Positions 14,985 through 23,490 of a stretch of DNA of 59,224 nucleotides are shown here, piece by piece. A model generated the notes under the pieces. The model saw only the letters and a program-made list of their open reading frames with translations, had not been told where the DNA came from and ran no database searches. A program made the translations under genes and the position numbers. The stretch is from Muribaculaceae bacterium (GTDB lineage: Bacteria; Bacteroidota; Bacteroidia; Bacteroidales; Muribaculaceae), in the NCBI GenBank assembly GCA_022509125.1, contig JAFLTU010000010.1, positions 1 through 59,224 of the forward strand, written 5' to 3'. Within the stretch, counting starts at the first letter, position 1. The number at the start of each line of letters is the position of its first letter.

Positions 14985-16020
14985 AAATTCTAAATTTTTG
15001 TTCAATTAGAAGTGTATTGTCAAGGCAACGACCGATCCTCAACAAACAAGCGTTTATACCGGAACGCCAGAAGTCAGCGGTGTGAGAACCCTCCCTTACA
15101 ATGAATTCATGCGGGATCTCTAAAACCCGCAGAAGGAGATCAACTGTGTTATTAACAGAGAGAAAAGCATCCTCTGTTCCTATGTCCATTGTGAAATAAG
15201 GGAGAGAAGAATTTATGTTTGCCTTTATCGTGGTGGGCACAGCGGGTGTGGAAGCGGTGTTTTTACCCATAAGTGTGCCGCTCATGGAATAACAATAGCC
15301 AAACACTTCAGGATAGGTAAACGCATAATGGGCAGCACCATAGCCTCCCATAGAAAAACCCGTGATAAACCTTTTGAGAGTTTTATCAATTCTATAAGTT
15401 TCTTCCACTTGAGGCATAAATATATTGAAGAAGAATGATTCATATTCCACGCCCTCTTCATAATCATCCACCCAATAACATCTCTCCCCGGAAGGAATAA
15501 CCACAACGATTTCAGGAAGCAGCTTCTTCTCATAAAAATAATCTAGCAAATAGGAAATTCTGAAAGCATAAGTGGCATCGTTGTTGTCGCTCCCTAACCC
15601 ATGGAGGATATATAAAACCGGATAAACCTTTTCTTCATCTTCATAGAAGGAAGGTGGCAAGGCAACGTTATAATCCCAAGTCCTATGATTTATTTCATCA
15701 TAGATTGTCAAGTCCTTCAGTAAAGTAGTGACAACCGGAGACTTTAATGCAGGAAAAATGAAATCATCTTCATTTCCTTCAATCACCTCATAAAAATCAG
15801 GACAAACCGATTCAGGCTCTTCAGCGGAGCCATCCGGATTTATTGTGTCTTCGCCATCGTTAGTTTTATCTTCATCGGAAGGGGATATGACTGAATCTTC
15901 CTTGGAAACATTCTCTGTGTAATCATCCGTCTTAATCTCCGGCTCATCAGAACAAGAGGGCAATCCAAATAAGATGCCGCAAAAAAAGATAATTAATATA
16001 AGCCGTAAAATATTTTTCAT
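14974..16020 (-). CDS. Lipoprotein esterase of the esterase D / feruloyl-esterase type
   Basis: 348 aa. An N-terminal signal ends in the lipobox FGLPSC, giving a Cys near residue 23, followed by an acidic linker rich in Asp and Glu (about residues 26-70). The rest is an alpha/beta hydrolase: YPVLYILHGLGSDNND, then the nucleophile elbow GFSMGGYGAAHY, then a C-terminal region with EGSHTADFWR that supplies the catalytic His. It resembles enterochelin/feruloyl esterase-like acyl hydrolases. With the glycosidase-like gene it forms an overlapping pair on the minus strand, so deacylation of a secreted or external glycan is plausible. Confidence 0.82.
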   Translation of the reverse strand: MKNILRLILIIFFCGILFGLPSCSDEPEIKTDDYTENVSKEDSVISPSDEDKTNDGEDTINPDGSAEEPESVCPDFYEVIEGNEDDFIFPALKSPVVTTLLKDLTIYDEINHRTWDYNVALPPSFYEDEEKVYPVLYILHGLGSDNNDATYAFRISYLLDYFYEKKLLPEIVVVIPSGERCYWVDDYEEGVEYESFFFNIFMPQVEETYRIDKTLKRFITGFSMGGYGAAHYAFTYPEVFGYCYSMSGTLMGKNTASTPAVPTTIKANINSSLPYFTMDIGTEDAFLSVNNTVDLLLRVLEIPHEFIVREGSHTADFWRSGINACLLRIGRCLDNTLLIEQKFRIYEE

Positions 16021-16059
16021 AATCTCGGAAGATTGGAAATCAAGTCATTTTTTCCTGTA

Positions 16060-17634
16060 TCACTTCAACGGCTTCTCTATCATGAAACCATCCAGACGAC
16101 GTTTCACAGTGGAAAAATTCATTCCTATCAGATATACTTCCCGGGAATCGTTTCGGAACTGTAAAGAGTAATTCTTCTCTTTTATCTGCCGCAGAGCCTT
16201 GTCCGGAGTGCTGTCACGTTTTATTTCAATTATATAGACGAATTTGGGTGTCTCAATCAAAAGGTCGATCCTTCCGTCGCTTGTTTTCCATTCCGGGGTA
16301 ATCTTTACAGTTGCTGATGATAGAAGTTTTACTACGATATATAGCATTGACTGGAAATGGCGCTCTACGTCCGGAGCCGGAATAAGGTCATAGGATATAC
16401 TTGCCGAAAAAGATTCCAAGGTTTCCATAGCCTTTTGTGGCTCTCCTTTGATGATTCCACGCGTGAGGTTGGAAATAATCGATTCGGTGGCCTGAGTGCG
16501 ACGAGAATAATAGAAAGGCAAAACGAAATTGAAAAATGTTTTTTGAACCTCTATGTTTGGATAACCCAATATATATTCCTTTAAATCAGGGTCATACCCC
16601 TTTATTGTAAGGTAACCGGTTTGATAAAAAAGAGCAACAGGATCTTCAAATCTGTTATAAATACCTAGGAGGCGTTCAGTGGAGGCGGTTACTCCGTCAA
16701 GTTTTTCAAGATTGTAGTCTTCCATCATCATGAGCTTGACTAGTAGGGTTGGAGTGCCCGTATAAGACCAATAGGCTAATATTTCTTTTGAGGTAAAAGC
16801 ATTGATTAAGGAGTAGGGATTATAAATATCCGGGCAATTCCGACAGAAATGATAGCCGTCGTAATTTTCTTTTAAAAGATGCAAGGCCCTTTCATAATCA
16901 GTTTCTGCACTTTGGGCTATCCGTTCAATCCCCTCCTTGAAGTTTTTCTCCAATTCCTCTTGAGTGACTCCACAGAGAGCTCCATATTCCTCTTGCATGG
17001 AGATGTCAAGGATATTGTTAAGACCTGAAAATACGTTCATTTGTCCGAACTTCGTCACTCCGGTGAGAAAAACGAATTTGAGATATTTATCCATGGATTT
17101 CAAGACCCCATAGAAAGCCCGGAGCGTGGCTTTATGTTTTTCGCCTACTTCCGGATTATCAAGCGCATCCAAAATGGGTTTTTCATATTCATCCACTAAA
17201 ACAACGACCTGGTTTCCTGTCTTCTCATATAGTTTTATAATTAATGATATGAATCTTTCACCAAGGCCAAAATTGTCTCCCAATGGGCTATCGATCAACT
17301 TCTCATATTGTAAGAGAATGGATTCCAATTTGGAAGTAAGTCCTTCTTTTTGAGTATAATCGCTCCCATTGAGGTCTATATGGATAACCGGATATTTTAT
17401 CCAGTCCCAATCATAAGAATCTACGGATAGACCCTTGAATAACTCTCTTTCGCCAGAAAAGAAATATTCAAGGGTGGAAAGAAACAAACTTTTACCGAAT
17501 CTTCTGGGGCGTGCAAGAAAATAATATTTCGACCCGGACAGAAGTTTAGGTATATATTGGGTTTTATCAACATAAACGTATCCTTCACTGCGGATTGTAT
17601 TGAAATCTTGAATACCTATTCCATATCTTTCCAT
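16060..17634 (-). CDS. AAA-ATPase-like / PD-(D/E)XK nuclease-fold protein
   Basis: 524 aa from the ATG at 17632-17634; the longer frame starts with TTG inside the promoter. The N-terminal AAA-ATPase-like domain has DKTQYIPKLL, a P-loop variant ARPRRFGKSLFLSTL near residue 41 and a Walker B VVVLVDEYEKPIL near 160. The C-terminal domain (PDDEXK_9 type) has DGRIDLLIET and YIIEIKRD near 470-490, matching the D...ExK nuclease core. This family is present in many copies in gut Bacteroidales and has no proven role. It sits alone with its own promoter inside the polysaccharide locus and may be an accessory insertion. Confidence 0.88.
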   Translation of the reverse strand: MERYGIGIQDFNTIRSEGYVYVDKTQYIPKLLSGSKYYFLARPRRFGKSLFLSTLEYFFSGERELFKGLSVDSYDWDWIKYPVIHIDLNGSDYTQKEGLTSKLESILLQYEKLIDSPLGDNFGLGERFISLIIKLYEKTGNQVVVLVDEYEKPILDALDNPEVGEKHKATLRAFYGVLKSMDKYLKFVFLTGVTKFGQMNVFSGLNNILDISMQEEYGALCGVTQEELEKNFKEGIERIAQSAETDYERALHLLKENYDGYHFCRNCPDIYNPYSLINAFTSKEILAYWSYTGTPTLLVKLMMMEDYNLEKLDGVTASTERLLGIYNRFEDPVALFYQTGYLTIKGYDPDLKEYILGYPNIEVQKTFFNFVLPFYYSRRTQATESIISNLTRGIIKGEPQKAMETLESFSASISYDLIPAPDVERHFQSMLYIVVKLLSSATVKITPEWKTSDGRIDLLIETPKFVYIIEIKRDSTPDKALRQIKEKNYSLQFRNDSREVYLIGMNFSTVKRRLDGFMIEKPLK

Positions 17635-17652
17635 GGGTCTGCGTTTATTCCC

Positions 17653-17683
17653 CAAATATACTCAAAAAGCCGACAATCAGCAA
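17653..17683 (-). promoter_or_regulatory. Promoter of the AAA-ATPase/PD-(D/E)XK gene
   Basis: Minus strand TTG at 17683-17681, 20 bases, then TATATTTG at 17660-17653. It leaves an approximately 15-base leader before the ATG at 17634, and the longer reading frame would start inside the -7 box. Confidence 0.65.
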
Positions 17684-17694
17684 GACAATTCTTT

Positions 17695-18792
17695 CTATCT
17701 CTGTATCGTATAAATGGAGGTTAATAATTTGCAGGTAGTATTTATATCATATTTATAAATCCCGGGATCGACAATTCGATTTACAGGAATTTCATAATCA
17801 CCAATTATTTTCACCCAGGGTTCAATCCCATCTTTTAGGTCGATACGTTGGAAATCTTTTGAAACAACCCCCTCTGTCGGAACTCCGGTGCTTGCAATCA
17901 CAGGCATTCCGTTTGCCTGGGCTTCAATGGCCACTAATCCTAATCCTTCATGAATGGATGGAAACAAAAACAGGTCGGAAGCCGACATTAGATCAGGAAT
18001 ATCATCACGTTGGCCTAAAAAAAAGACGCGATCAGAAATTTCTAATGTCTTGGCGTAATTGACCATGTCATTTAAAAGCCCTCCTTCCCCAACACATATC
18101 AATTTTAGGTCCGTTCTCTTTTTTTTAGAAGAAGAAAAGACATCTAAAAGAAACTTTTGATTCTTAATCGGATTGAAACTCCCGACATGAAGCAACGCCA
18201 ATTCTTCATCCTTTATCCTAAGCCCTCTTCTTAATTCTTTTCTTTTTTCAGGATTGAATCGATAATTCTCAATATTAATTCCATTAGGGATTATCTCCGA
18301 TCTTGAATAAGCCTTTGTGGTTCCATATCCCCAACTTGAAGCTTCTGAAGAACAACTTAAAAAATGAGTGGCAAGCTTAGGCAGTCGCTTTCTATTGATT
18401 TTATGGAAAATTTGATTATGCCGACCTTGACAACTTTTGCCATGGACATGGGCAACACGGGTCTTTATCCCATATTTACGGGCATAAAAAAGGGGCGCGA
18501 CTGTGGTTAGCGACATCCCATGCAGATGAACGGCGGAATAATCTTGTGAATGAACTGAAAAAAATTTATCGAGATTCTTGTGATACTTAATGAAATTATG
18601 GCGACGGGGAGGCAGAAAATAAACTCTTCCGCCTAAAGAAATTATTTCATCATAAAAACCCTCTTTCTCGTCATTCAATACCAGGAAATCAAACATTATC
18701 TTAGAGCGGTCGATATTCCGGAAGACATTCATGACAAACGTCTCAGTGCCATTCTTTTTCAGGGATGATAAAACGTGAAGAACCCTAATCAT
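17695..18792 (-). CDS. Glycosyltransferase, GT4 family
   Basis: 365 aa GT-B fold. The N-terminal half begins with IRVLHVLSSLKKNGTETFVMNV, the usual sugar-acceptor domain start. The C-terminal half has LLHVGSFNPIKNQKFLLDVF and the nucleotide-sugar motif SIHEGLGLVAIEAQANGMPV near residue 285, as in GT4 retaining transferases. It would add one sugar to the lipid-linked repeat unit on the cytoplasmic face. It lies on the minus strand of the polysaccharide locus; no clear promoter box is seen, but three spaced direct repeats lie upstream (18850-18931). Confidence 0.9.
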   Translation of the reverse strand: MIRVLHVLSSLKKNGTETFVMNVFRNIDRSKIMFDFLVLNDEKEGFYDEIISLGGRVYFLPPRRHNFIKYHKNLDKFFSVHSQDYSAVHLHGMSLTTVAPLFYARKYGIKTRVAHVHGKSCQGRHNQIFHKINRKRLPKLATHFLSCSSEASSWGYGTTKAYSRSEIIPNGINIENYRFNPEKRKELRRGLRIKDEELALLHVGSFNPIKNQKFLLDVFSSSKKKRTDLKLICVGEGGLLNDMVNYAKTLEISDRVFFLGQRDDIPDLMSASDLFLFPSIHEGLGLVAIEAQANGMPVIASTGVPTEGVVSKDFQRIDLKDGIEPWVKIIGDYEIPVNRIVDPGIYKYDINTTCKLLTSIYTIQR

Positions 18793-18849
18793 ATTTCTAA
18801 ACAGTGGTTTTCTATTTTTCTGTATAACATTTACTTAGGGAAGGTTTTT

Positions 18850-18931
18850 ACACTTTTCTCATCAAAAAGAATATATAAAATTACACTTTTCCTATCAAAT
18901 ATCCAACCAAAAAATCACACTTTTCCCAAAG
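18850..18931. repeat. Three ACACTTTTC direct repeats at 33-34 bp spacing
   Basis: ACACTTTTCTCATCAAA at 18850-18866, ACACTTTTCCTATCAAA at 18883-18899 and ACACTTTTCCCAAAG at 18917-18931. The regular spacing of about three helical turns upstream of the minus-strand glycosyltransferase suggests a site for a cooperatively binding regulator. Confidence 0.6.
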
Positions 18932-18977
18932 TTAGATTTTCAATCCTTGGTCATACTCCCAACTATTACTTATCAAT

Positions 18978-20012
18978 TCAGCGGGGGCAAAGTTTTCCCG
19001 GAATTTTTTTTTCAAATATTTGTTTCTGAGCCGTGATATATGGAAGATATTTTTTGCAGAAAGGAATCACAATGAGCATCGAGGCGAGGATAAGAATCAA
19101 TAAAACCACCTCTAAATATGACGGATCGATGTCTAACTTCACAATTCTGCTTAAGAAAGGCTGATAGATACTTTTTAGCAAGGAATGAGTGATCAAGACA
19201 ATAATGGAATATCTTCCCAGATAACTTACAAAAGGAATATGGTTTATGAATTTTGTCAGCAACAAAAGGCCAATTACTAAACAAATTGCCGTGATATAGA
19301 AAATGGAGAAATGGCCCTCAAATCTGTTAGAGAAATATACCAGTCTGTTTGAAGTCTCCGGATATAAAGCAAACACCATCCCTAAAATAAGGCACCCCAT
19401 CATGATAAAGAAATCTTTTTTCTTGCTCGAGGAGGGGTATAGTAAAGCGGATCTTTTTAACATATAACCCATAAAAAAGAAGGGCATACAACTCAGGGTC
19501 ACTCCAAAATATAAGAAATTGAAGACTTCATAATGACTCATTAGCAAACCTATTCCGGCCATTGCCACAATCATTAGCAATTGAGGAACCCACTTCTTGG
19601 AGATGGCATTAATCCCTGTGAAAAGAATATTGCTCCAAAACAACGACAATAAAAACCAAATAGGGATATTAAAGAAACTTGATCTAACGAAAATATCATC
19701 AAAATGATACAAGGATTCATGGTCAGCCGGAGCCACTGCCCTACCCAAATAATATATTGCGTAGCCTATCACATACCAGGCCACAAAAGGAATTAGAATA
19801 TTATTGACTTTTTTGAGAGTAAAATTCTTAAACGACCCGTAATCTTTATAAAACAGGCCTGAAAGACAATAATATAGAGGCATCCTCAAATAAGGAAGAA
19901 AGACGAGTTTTTCATCGATCGAGGGCACAATGTGAAGCGAAACTACAAGGATGATGCAGATGCCCTTGGCCAAGTCGATAAATTGGATTCTTTCTTTTTC
20001 TGCTACTGACAT
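18978..20012 (-). CDS. Membrane acyltransferase, acyltransferase family 3
   Basis: 344 aa with about ten membrane helices. It opens with RIQFIDLAKGICIILVVSLH, the family motif in which a membrane helix ends in a conserved His, and continues with YCLSGLFYKDYGSFKNFTLKKVNNILIPF. Members such as OafA/NolL-type enzymes acetylate or otherwise acylate sugars of surface glycans. It is 185 bp from the GT4 gene on the same strand and divergent from the next glycosyltransferase. The acyl group and target sugar cannot be deduced. The lipoprotein esterase nearby could act on the same modification. Confidence 0.88.
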   Translation of the reverse strand: MSVAEKERIQFIDLAKGICIILVVSLHIVPSIDEKLVFLPYLRMPLYYCLSGLFYKDYGSFKNFTLKKVNNILIPFVAWYVIGYAIYYLGRAVAPADHESLYHFDDIFVRSSFFNIPIWFLLSLFWSNILFTGINAISKKWVPQLLMIVAMAGIGLLMSHYEVFNFLYFGVTLSCMPFFFMGYMLKRSALLYPSSSKKKDFFIMMGCLILGMVFALYPETSNRLVYFSNRFEGHFSIFYITAICLVIGLLLLTKFINHIPFVSYLGRYSIIVLITHSLLKSIYQPFLSRIVKLDIDPSYLEVVLLILILASMLIVIPFCKKYLPYITAQKQIFEKKIPGKLCPR

Positions 20013-20159
20013 TCAGATTAGGCTTTAGACCCCATTACATATTTAAGTCGACAATGGGACCTTATTTCTCTCCTATTATTAACTTTATATTTATGTTTTT
20101 ATTGTTGTTTTGAGGGATAACACTTAACTTAGGGATAAATTTTGACCACTTTCTGCGAA

Positions 20160-21377
20160 ATGATCAAACCTATGTGTCTCAAAAAAGAGGGGGAAAATTC
20201 AAGGCTGCCCGTGATAATGTTTTTAATGGATCTGCCGATGGCTCCCAACCGAGGGGGTATCGAAAGGGTCTCTTTCCTGCTGGCGCGCGAGTTCTTGAAT
20301 AGAGGCCACAAGGTGGTGGCTCTTTCTTTTTCGGATGAAAACAAAGATGACTATGAAAAACTTCCAAATGCCGACTATCTGTATTTGAAGGGAGAGGCGA
20401 AAGATAAATTCACACAATTCAACAACATCATAAAAGACAAGGGAATTGACATAGTGATAAACCAATCCCGCAGTCTGGAATTACGCAGATTGTTGAAACA
20501 ATCTCGTCCTGAAGGTGTGAAAATCATTTCTGCTTTCCACAACCAACCCTTTTCCACATATAAAAAAGAACGCCATATAAAGCGATTACTAAAACCTGCA
20601 ACAGTGAGGGGATATATTCTGAAATACCTCACAATCCTTTGGCCTGAAATTTATAGGAAAGAAAGAACAAAATTTGACAGAGATCAACTTCAAGACCTTA
20701 TTGATGCCTCTCATAAAGTGGTTTTTCTTTCCCAAAGATTTTTGCCGCGTGTTAAATCCTTCATGCCTGATGTTGATGATAGCAAATTATGTGCAATCAA
20801 TAATCCAAACACATTTGAAGTTAAAGAGTTAAACCAGGAGAAAGAAAATATAATGTTGTTTGTGGCCCGACTTGAAGAGCCTCAAAAGAATATAAAAGGA
20901 TTTATCGACGTGTGGAATCTCTTTTATCGTAAACATCCTGATTGGAGAGCGATTATCGTGGGGGATGGTCCCGATCGTAAGAGGATGGAAAAATATGCCG
21001 GGAGACTCGCCGTAAAGAATCTGGAATTTGTTGGTAATCAAAAAGATGTGGCCCAATATTATTCGAAAGCAAAGATTCTGGGGATGACTTCTCTTTATGA
21101 GGGTTGGGGAATGGTATTGACCGAAGCCATGGCCTATGGGTGCGTTCCGGTATTATTTAACACTTATGAGGCCTGTGAAGATATTGTAGAAGAGGGTAAG
21201 ACAGGGTTTATTGTAGAGGATATCGACGTTAAAAAAATGGCTGAAAAATGCTCCCGAATAGCCGCCGATGAATCATTGAGGTCAGAAATGTCGCAACAAG
21301 CCAAGGAATCGATAAAAAAATTTAACCCTGATAAAATAGCTTCCCAGTGGCTTGAATTATTCTCAGAGGTTTCCTGA
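20160..21377 (+). CDS. Glycosyltransferase, GT4 family
   Basis: 405 aa from the ATG at 20160; a longer frame at 20142 would use TTG. GT-B fold: PVIMFLMDLPMAPNRGGIER near the N-terminus provides the glycine-rich acceptor loop, MLFVARLEEPQKNIKGFIDVW begins the C-terminal domain, and SLYEGWGMVLTEAMAYGCVPV near residue 305 is the nucleotide-sugar site with the E-x7-E pair. It is the only plus-strand gene between the acyltransferase and the polymerase and probably adds a sugar to the repeat unit. Confidence 0.9.
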   Translation: MIKPMCLKKEGENSRLPVIMFLMDLPMAPNRGGIERVSFLLAREFLNRGHKVVALSFSDENKDDYEKLPNADYLYLKGEAKDKFTQFNNIIKDKGIDIVINQSRSLELRRLLKQSRPEGVKIISAFHNQPFSTYKKERHIKRLLKPATVRGYILKYLTILWPEIYRKERTKFDRDQLQDLIDASHKVVFLSQRFLPRVKSFMPDVDDSKLCAINNPNTFEVKELNQEKENIMLFVARLEEPQKNIKGFIDVWNLFYRKHPDWRAIIVGDGPDRKRMEKYAGRLAVKNLEFVGNQKDVAQYYSKAKILGMTSLYEGWGMVLTEAMAYGCVPVLFNTYEACEDIVEEGKTGFIVEDIDVKKMAEKCSRIAADESLRSEMSQQAKESIKKFNPDKIASQWLELFSEVS

Positions 21378-21429
21378 TACAATTATGGCCCTCTGAATTA
21401 AAAATTATTTAAAATAGGGTTAAATAGAG

Positions 21430-22653
21430 CTATCTCTTTTTCCGGAAATAATAATACATCTTTTCCCGTTCGGGATCCATTTCTTTATTAAAACCATCCT
21501 TATAGGGATAATACCTCATATAAGTCATCAGTGTGCCCTCTTTATTGACCGGATTGAAATAAAAGGTATAGAAAGACAAGGCAAACATGGGCAGAAAGAC
21601 GAGCATCCATGAGAGAAATCCTAATCTCACTTTTCTGTATCCCACATTGAGCACAGTGAAAACGCAATCCGACATCATTATCAGCGGGAAGAAAAGAAGA
21701 TAATTGTTATACCTCTGGAATATAAAGATTCCACTTGAAAGAAGACTCACATAAATAGAGGCTACTGACAATATCTCTATTTTTTGCAACTTATCATCGG
21801 AGAATAAAGATTTACCCTTTGCTTTATTGATGAAATAAATAGCTAGGGCCGGATAAAATACATAGCGCACTAACCTACTAAAGAGTCCGACTATATTCAA
21901 AGTTCTTAATCCTCCGAAATCACTGTCGGAATATATATTGGCCCGGTCTACCATAGTTTCCGTCACAGCTATGGCCTTGATGAAATTGAAGAAGAAATAG
22001 CTGGCCGTGAATCCTAAAAGAAGACAAATGGCTCCAAAAATCCAAGTCCGTGTATCGAATGTGAAGAAATATCTTAATCCGGGCAAAAATATCAAAGGTA
22101 AAACCAGCAAGGCAAACGCTGAAACATGAAATAGCATGGCACACCCTACCATTATATAATATTTCAACCATTGACCTCTCAGAATAAATGGCCATGCAAG
22201 AAGAAAGAAACTCACAGATATCGCTTCCCGCATTATCTCCATATTGAGATTCAGATACATCAATATGTAGAACAATAGAGCTGCAAAATAAATGTGGCGG
22301 GTGTTTTTCCAAAAGAAATAAAAAACGACAGTATCTACTATCAGAGCCTCGGCAAACTGCAGGACCATGACATCATTATAGATGGTCTTACTCAGCGAAC
22401 CTAAAATAACAAAACCCGGGGCATATCGAATATCCTGGAAATAATGAAGACGCAAATCCGCCAATGCCGGGACTTTCCTGAAGAAACTCTCATATTGAAG
22501 GGTGTCGCCGCCCAATCGATATCTGAATCCGGCTATGCAAATCAGAAGGATGCATAGAATCACCCATAACAATAGCCTTCCATGTCTAACCTTACAATAG
22601 TCGTAACGGTAGATACCGATTAGTATTAGAAGAAGGGCTATGAAATAAATCAT
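21430..22653 (-). CDS. EpsG-family polysaccharide polymerase (Wzy-type)
   Basis: 407 aa with about eleven hydrophobic helices. The segment GFRYRLGGDTLQYESFF near residue 42 (Arg-Tyr-x2-Gly-x-Asp) is the hallmark of EpsG-type O-antigen/exopolysaccharide polymerases. It would polymerise lipid-linked repeat units on the periplasmic side after flipping. It follows the CpsB-type phosphatase by 38 bp and shares the operon that starts at the Wzc-type kinase promoter. Confidence 0.88.
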   Translation of the reverse strand: MIYFIALLLILIGIYRYDYCKVRHGRLLLWVILCILLICIAGFRYRLGGDTLQYESFFRKVPALADLRLHYFQDIRYAPGFVILGSLSKTIYNDVMVLQFAEALIVDTVVFYFFWKNTRHIYFAALLFYILMYLNLNMEIMREAISVSFFLLAWPFILRGQWLKYYIMVGCAMLFHVSAFALLVLPLIFLPGLRYFFTFDTRTWIFGAICLLLGFTASYFFFNFIKAIAVTETMVDRANIYSDSDFGGLRTLNIVGLFSRLVRYVFYPALAIYFINKAKGKSLFSDDKLQKIEILSVASIYVSLLSSGIFIFQRYNNYLLFFPLIMMSDCVFTVLNVGYRKVRLGFLSWMLVFLPMFALSFYTFYFNPVNKEGTLMTYMRYYPYKDGFNKEMDPEREKMYYYFRKKR

Positions 22654-22691
22654 AATTCTATTGGAATATCGCTTCCCTCTTTTCTCAATAA

Positions 22692-23417
22692 TTAGGAAAG
22701 AGCTTGAGATTTTACAGTATCCAAAAGCTTTTCAACGCTCTTTTTCCCCACATTTTTAAGTGTGAATCCTGCCACTACTGCTTCCATTCGATGCACATCA
22801 GTGCCCGACAGATCGATCATGTCATTTTTCAAGAGCCATTCTGCCTTTTTTCTGGCTGTTTCCCCGTAGGCTCCCGTCAGCGACAACACGTTCATTTGAA
22901 AAAGGAGGCCCTTGTTTTTTAATTCCGTGTAGTCTTTTTCCTCCATATATCTATATCTCTCGGGATGGCCAAGGATAAGGGAAAAACCCTTCGACAGGGC
23001 TTTATCAATCATCCTCTCCATACCATAGGGAGGAGTGTAATAAGAAGTTTCAACCAAAAGATGGCTTCCATCTTCCCCAATGGGCAGGAAATCCTCTTTC
23101 TCGAGACGTTCTTCAAAGATATTGTCGAGCATATTTTCAGCTGCAAGGGCAATTTCCACTTCCCCTTTCCAAGCTTCCTTTAATTCAGCAAACCTATCTC
23201 TGAGCTTGGCGGTTTCATTAGGGAAATCCTCCATGATGTGGGGAGTAAGCCACACTTTTTTAAATCCAAGAGATTCGTAATGCTCAAGGATTTTCAAGGA
23301 ATTTTCAAGTGTTTTAACCCCGTCGTCAACTCCTGGAAGGATATGGGAATGCCAGTCGGTGTAGCCCGAAAAGACTCCCGAATCCTTCAATGACATTTTC
23401 TTATCAAAAAACCACAT
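22692..23417 (-). CDS. CpsB/YwqE-type PHP tyrosine-protein phosphatase
   Basis: 241 aa. Metal-binding PHP motifs are visible in order: DWHSHILPGVDDG near residue 21, LTPHIMEDFP near 57, LVETSYYTPP near 126, GHPERYRYM near 153 and SGTDVHRM near 201. The family removes phosphate from the tyrosine tail of the Wzc/CapB kinase and so controls chain length and export. It lies directly downstream of the Wzc-type gene, separated by a short spacer holding a heptamer array, which strongly supports pairing with it. Confidence 0.93.
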   Translation of the reverse strand: MWFFDKKMSLKDSGVFSGYTDWHSHILPGVDDGVKTLENSLKILEHYESLGFKKVWLTPHIMEDFPNETAKLRDRFAELKEAWKGEVEIALAAENMLDNIFEERLEKEDFLPIGEDGSHLLVETSYYTPPYGMERMIDKALSKGFSLILGHPERYRYMEEKDYTELKNKGLLFQMNVLSLTGAYGETARKKAEWLLKNDMIDLSGTDVHRMEAVVAGFTLKNVGKKSVEKLLDTVKSQALS

Positions 23418-23452
23418 CCCTGCTCCTTATTCTTTTTCGTTTCAGTCTAACC

Positions 23453-23490
23453 CCTCGGCCCTCGGCTCTTGGCCCTCGGCACTTGGCACT
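23453..23490. repeat. Heptamer array starting at the TAG stop of the Wzc-type gene
   Basis: Five 7-bp units and a partial one, read on the plus strand as CCTCGGC, CCTCGGC, TCTTGGC, CCTCGGC, ACTTGGC and ACT. On the minus strand the stop of the kinase gene is TAG followed by TGCCAAG and so on, the same arrangement as at 876-976. The kind of unit is the same as in that array. Confidence 0.85.

Noticed and set aside
17632..17655. Longer start for the AAA-ATPase gene
   Set aside because: It would be a TTG located within the -7 box; the ATG at 17634 is preferred.
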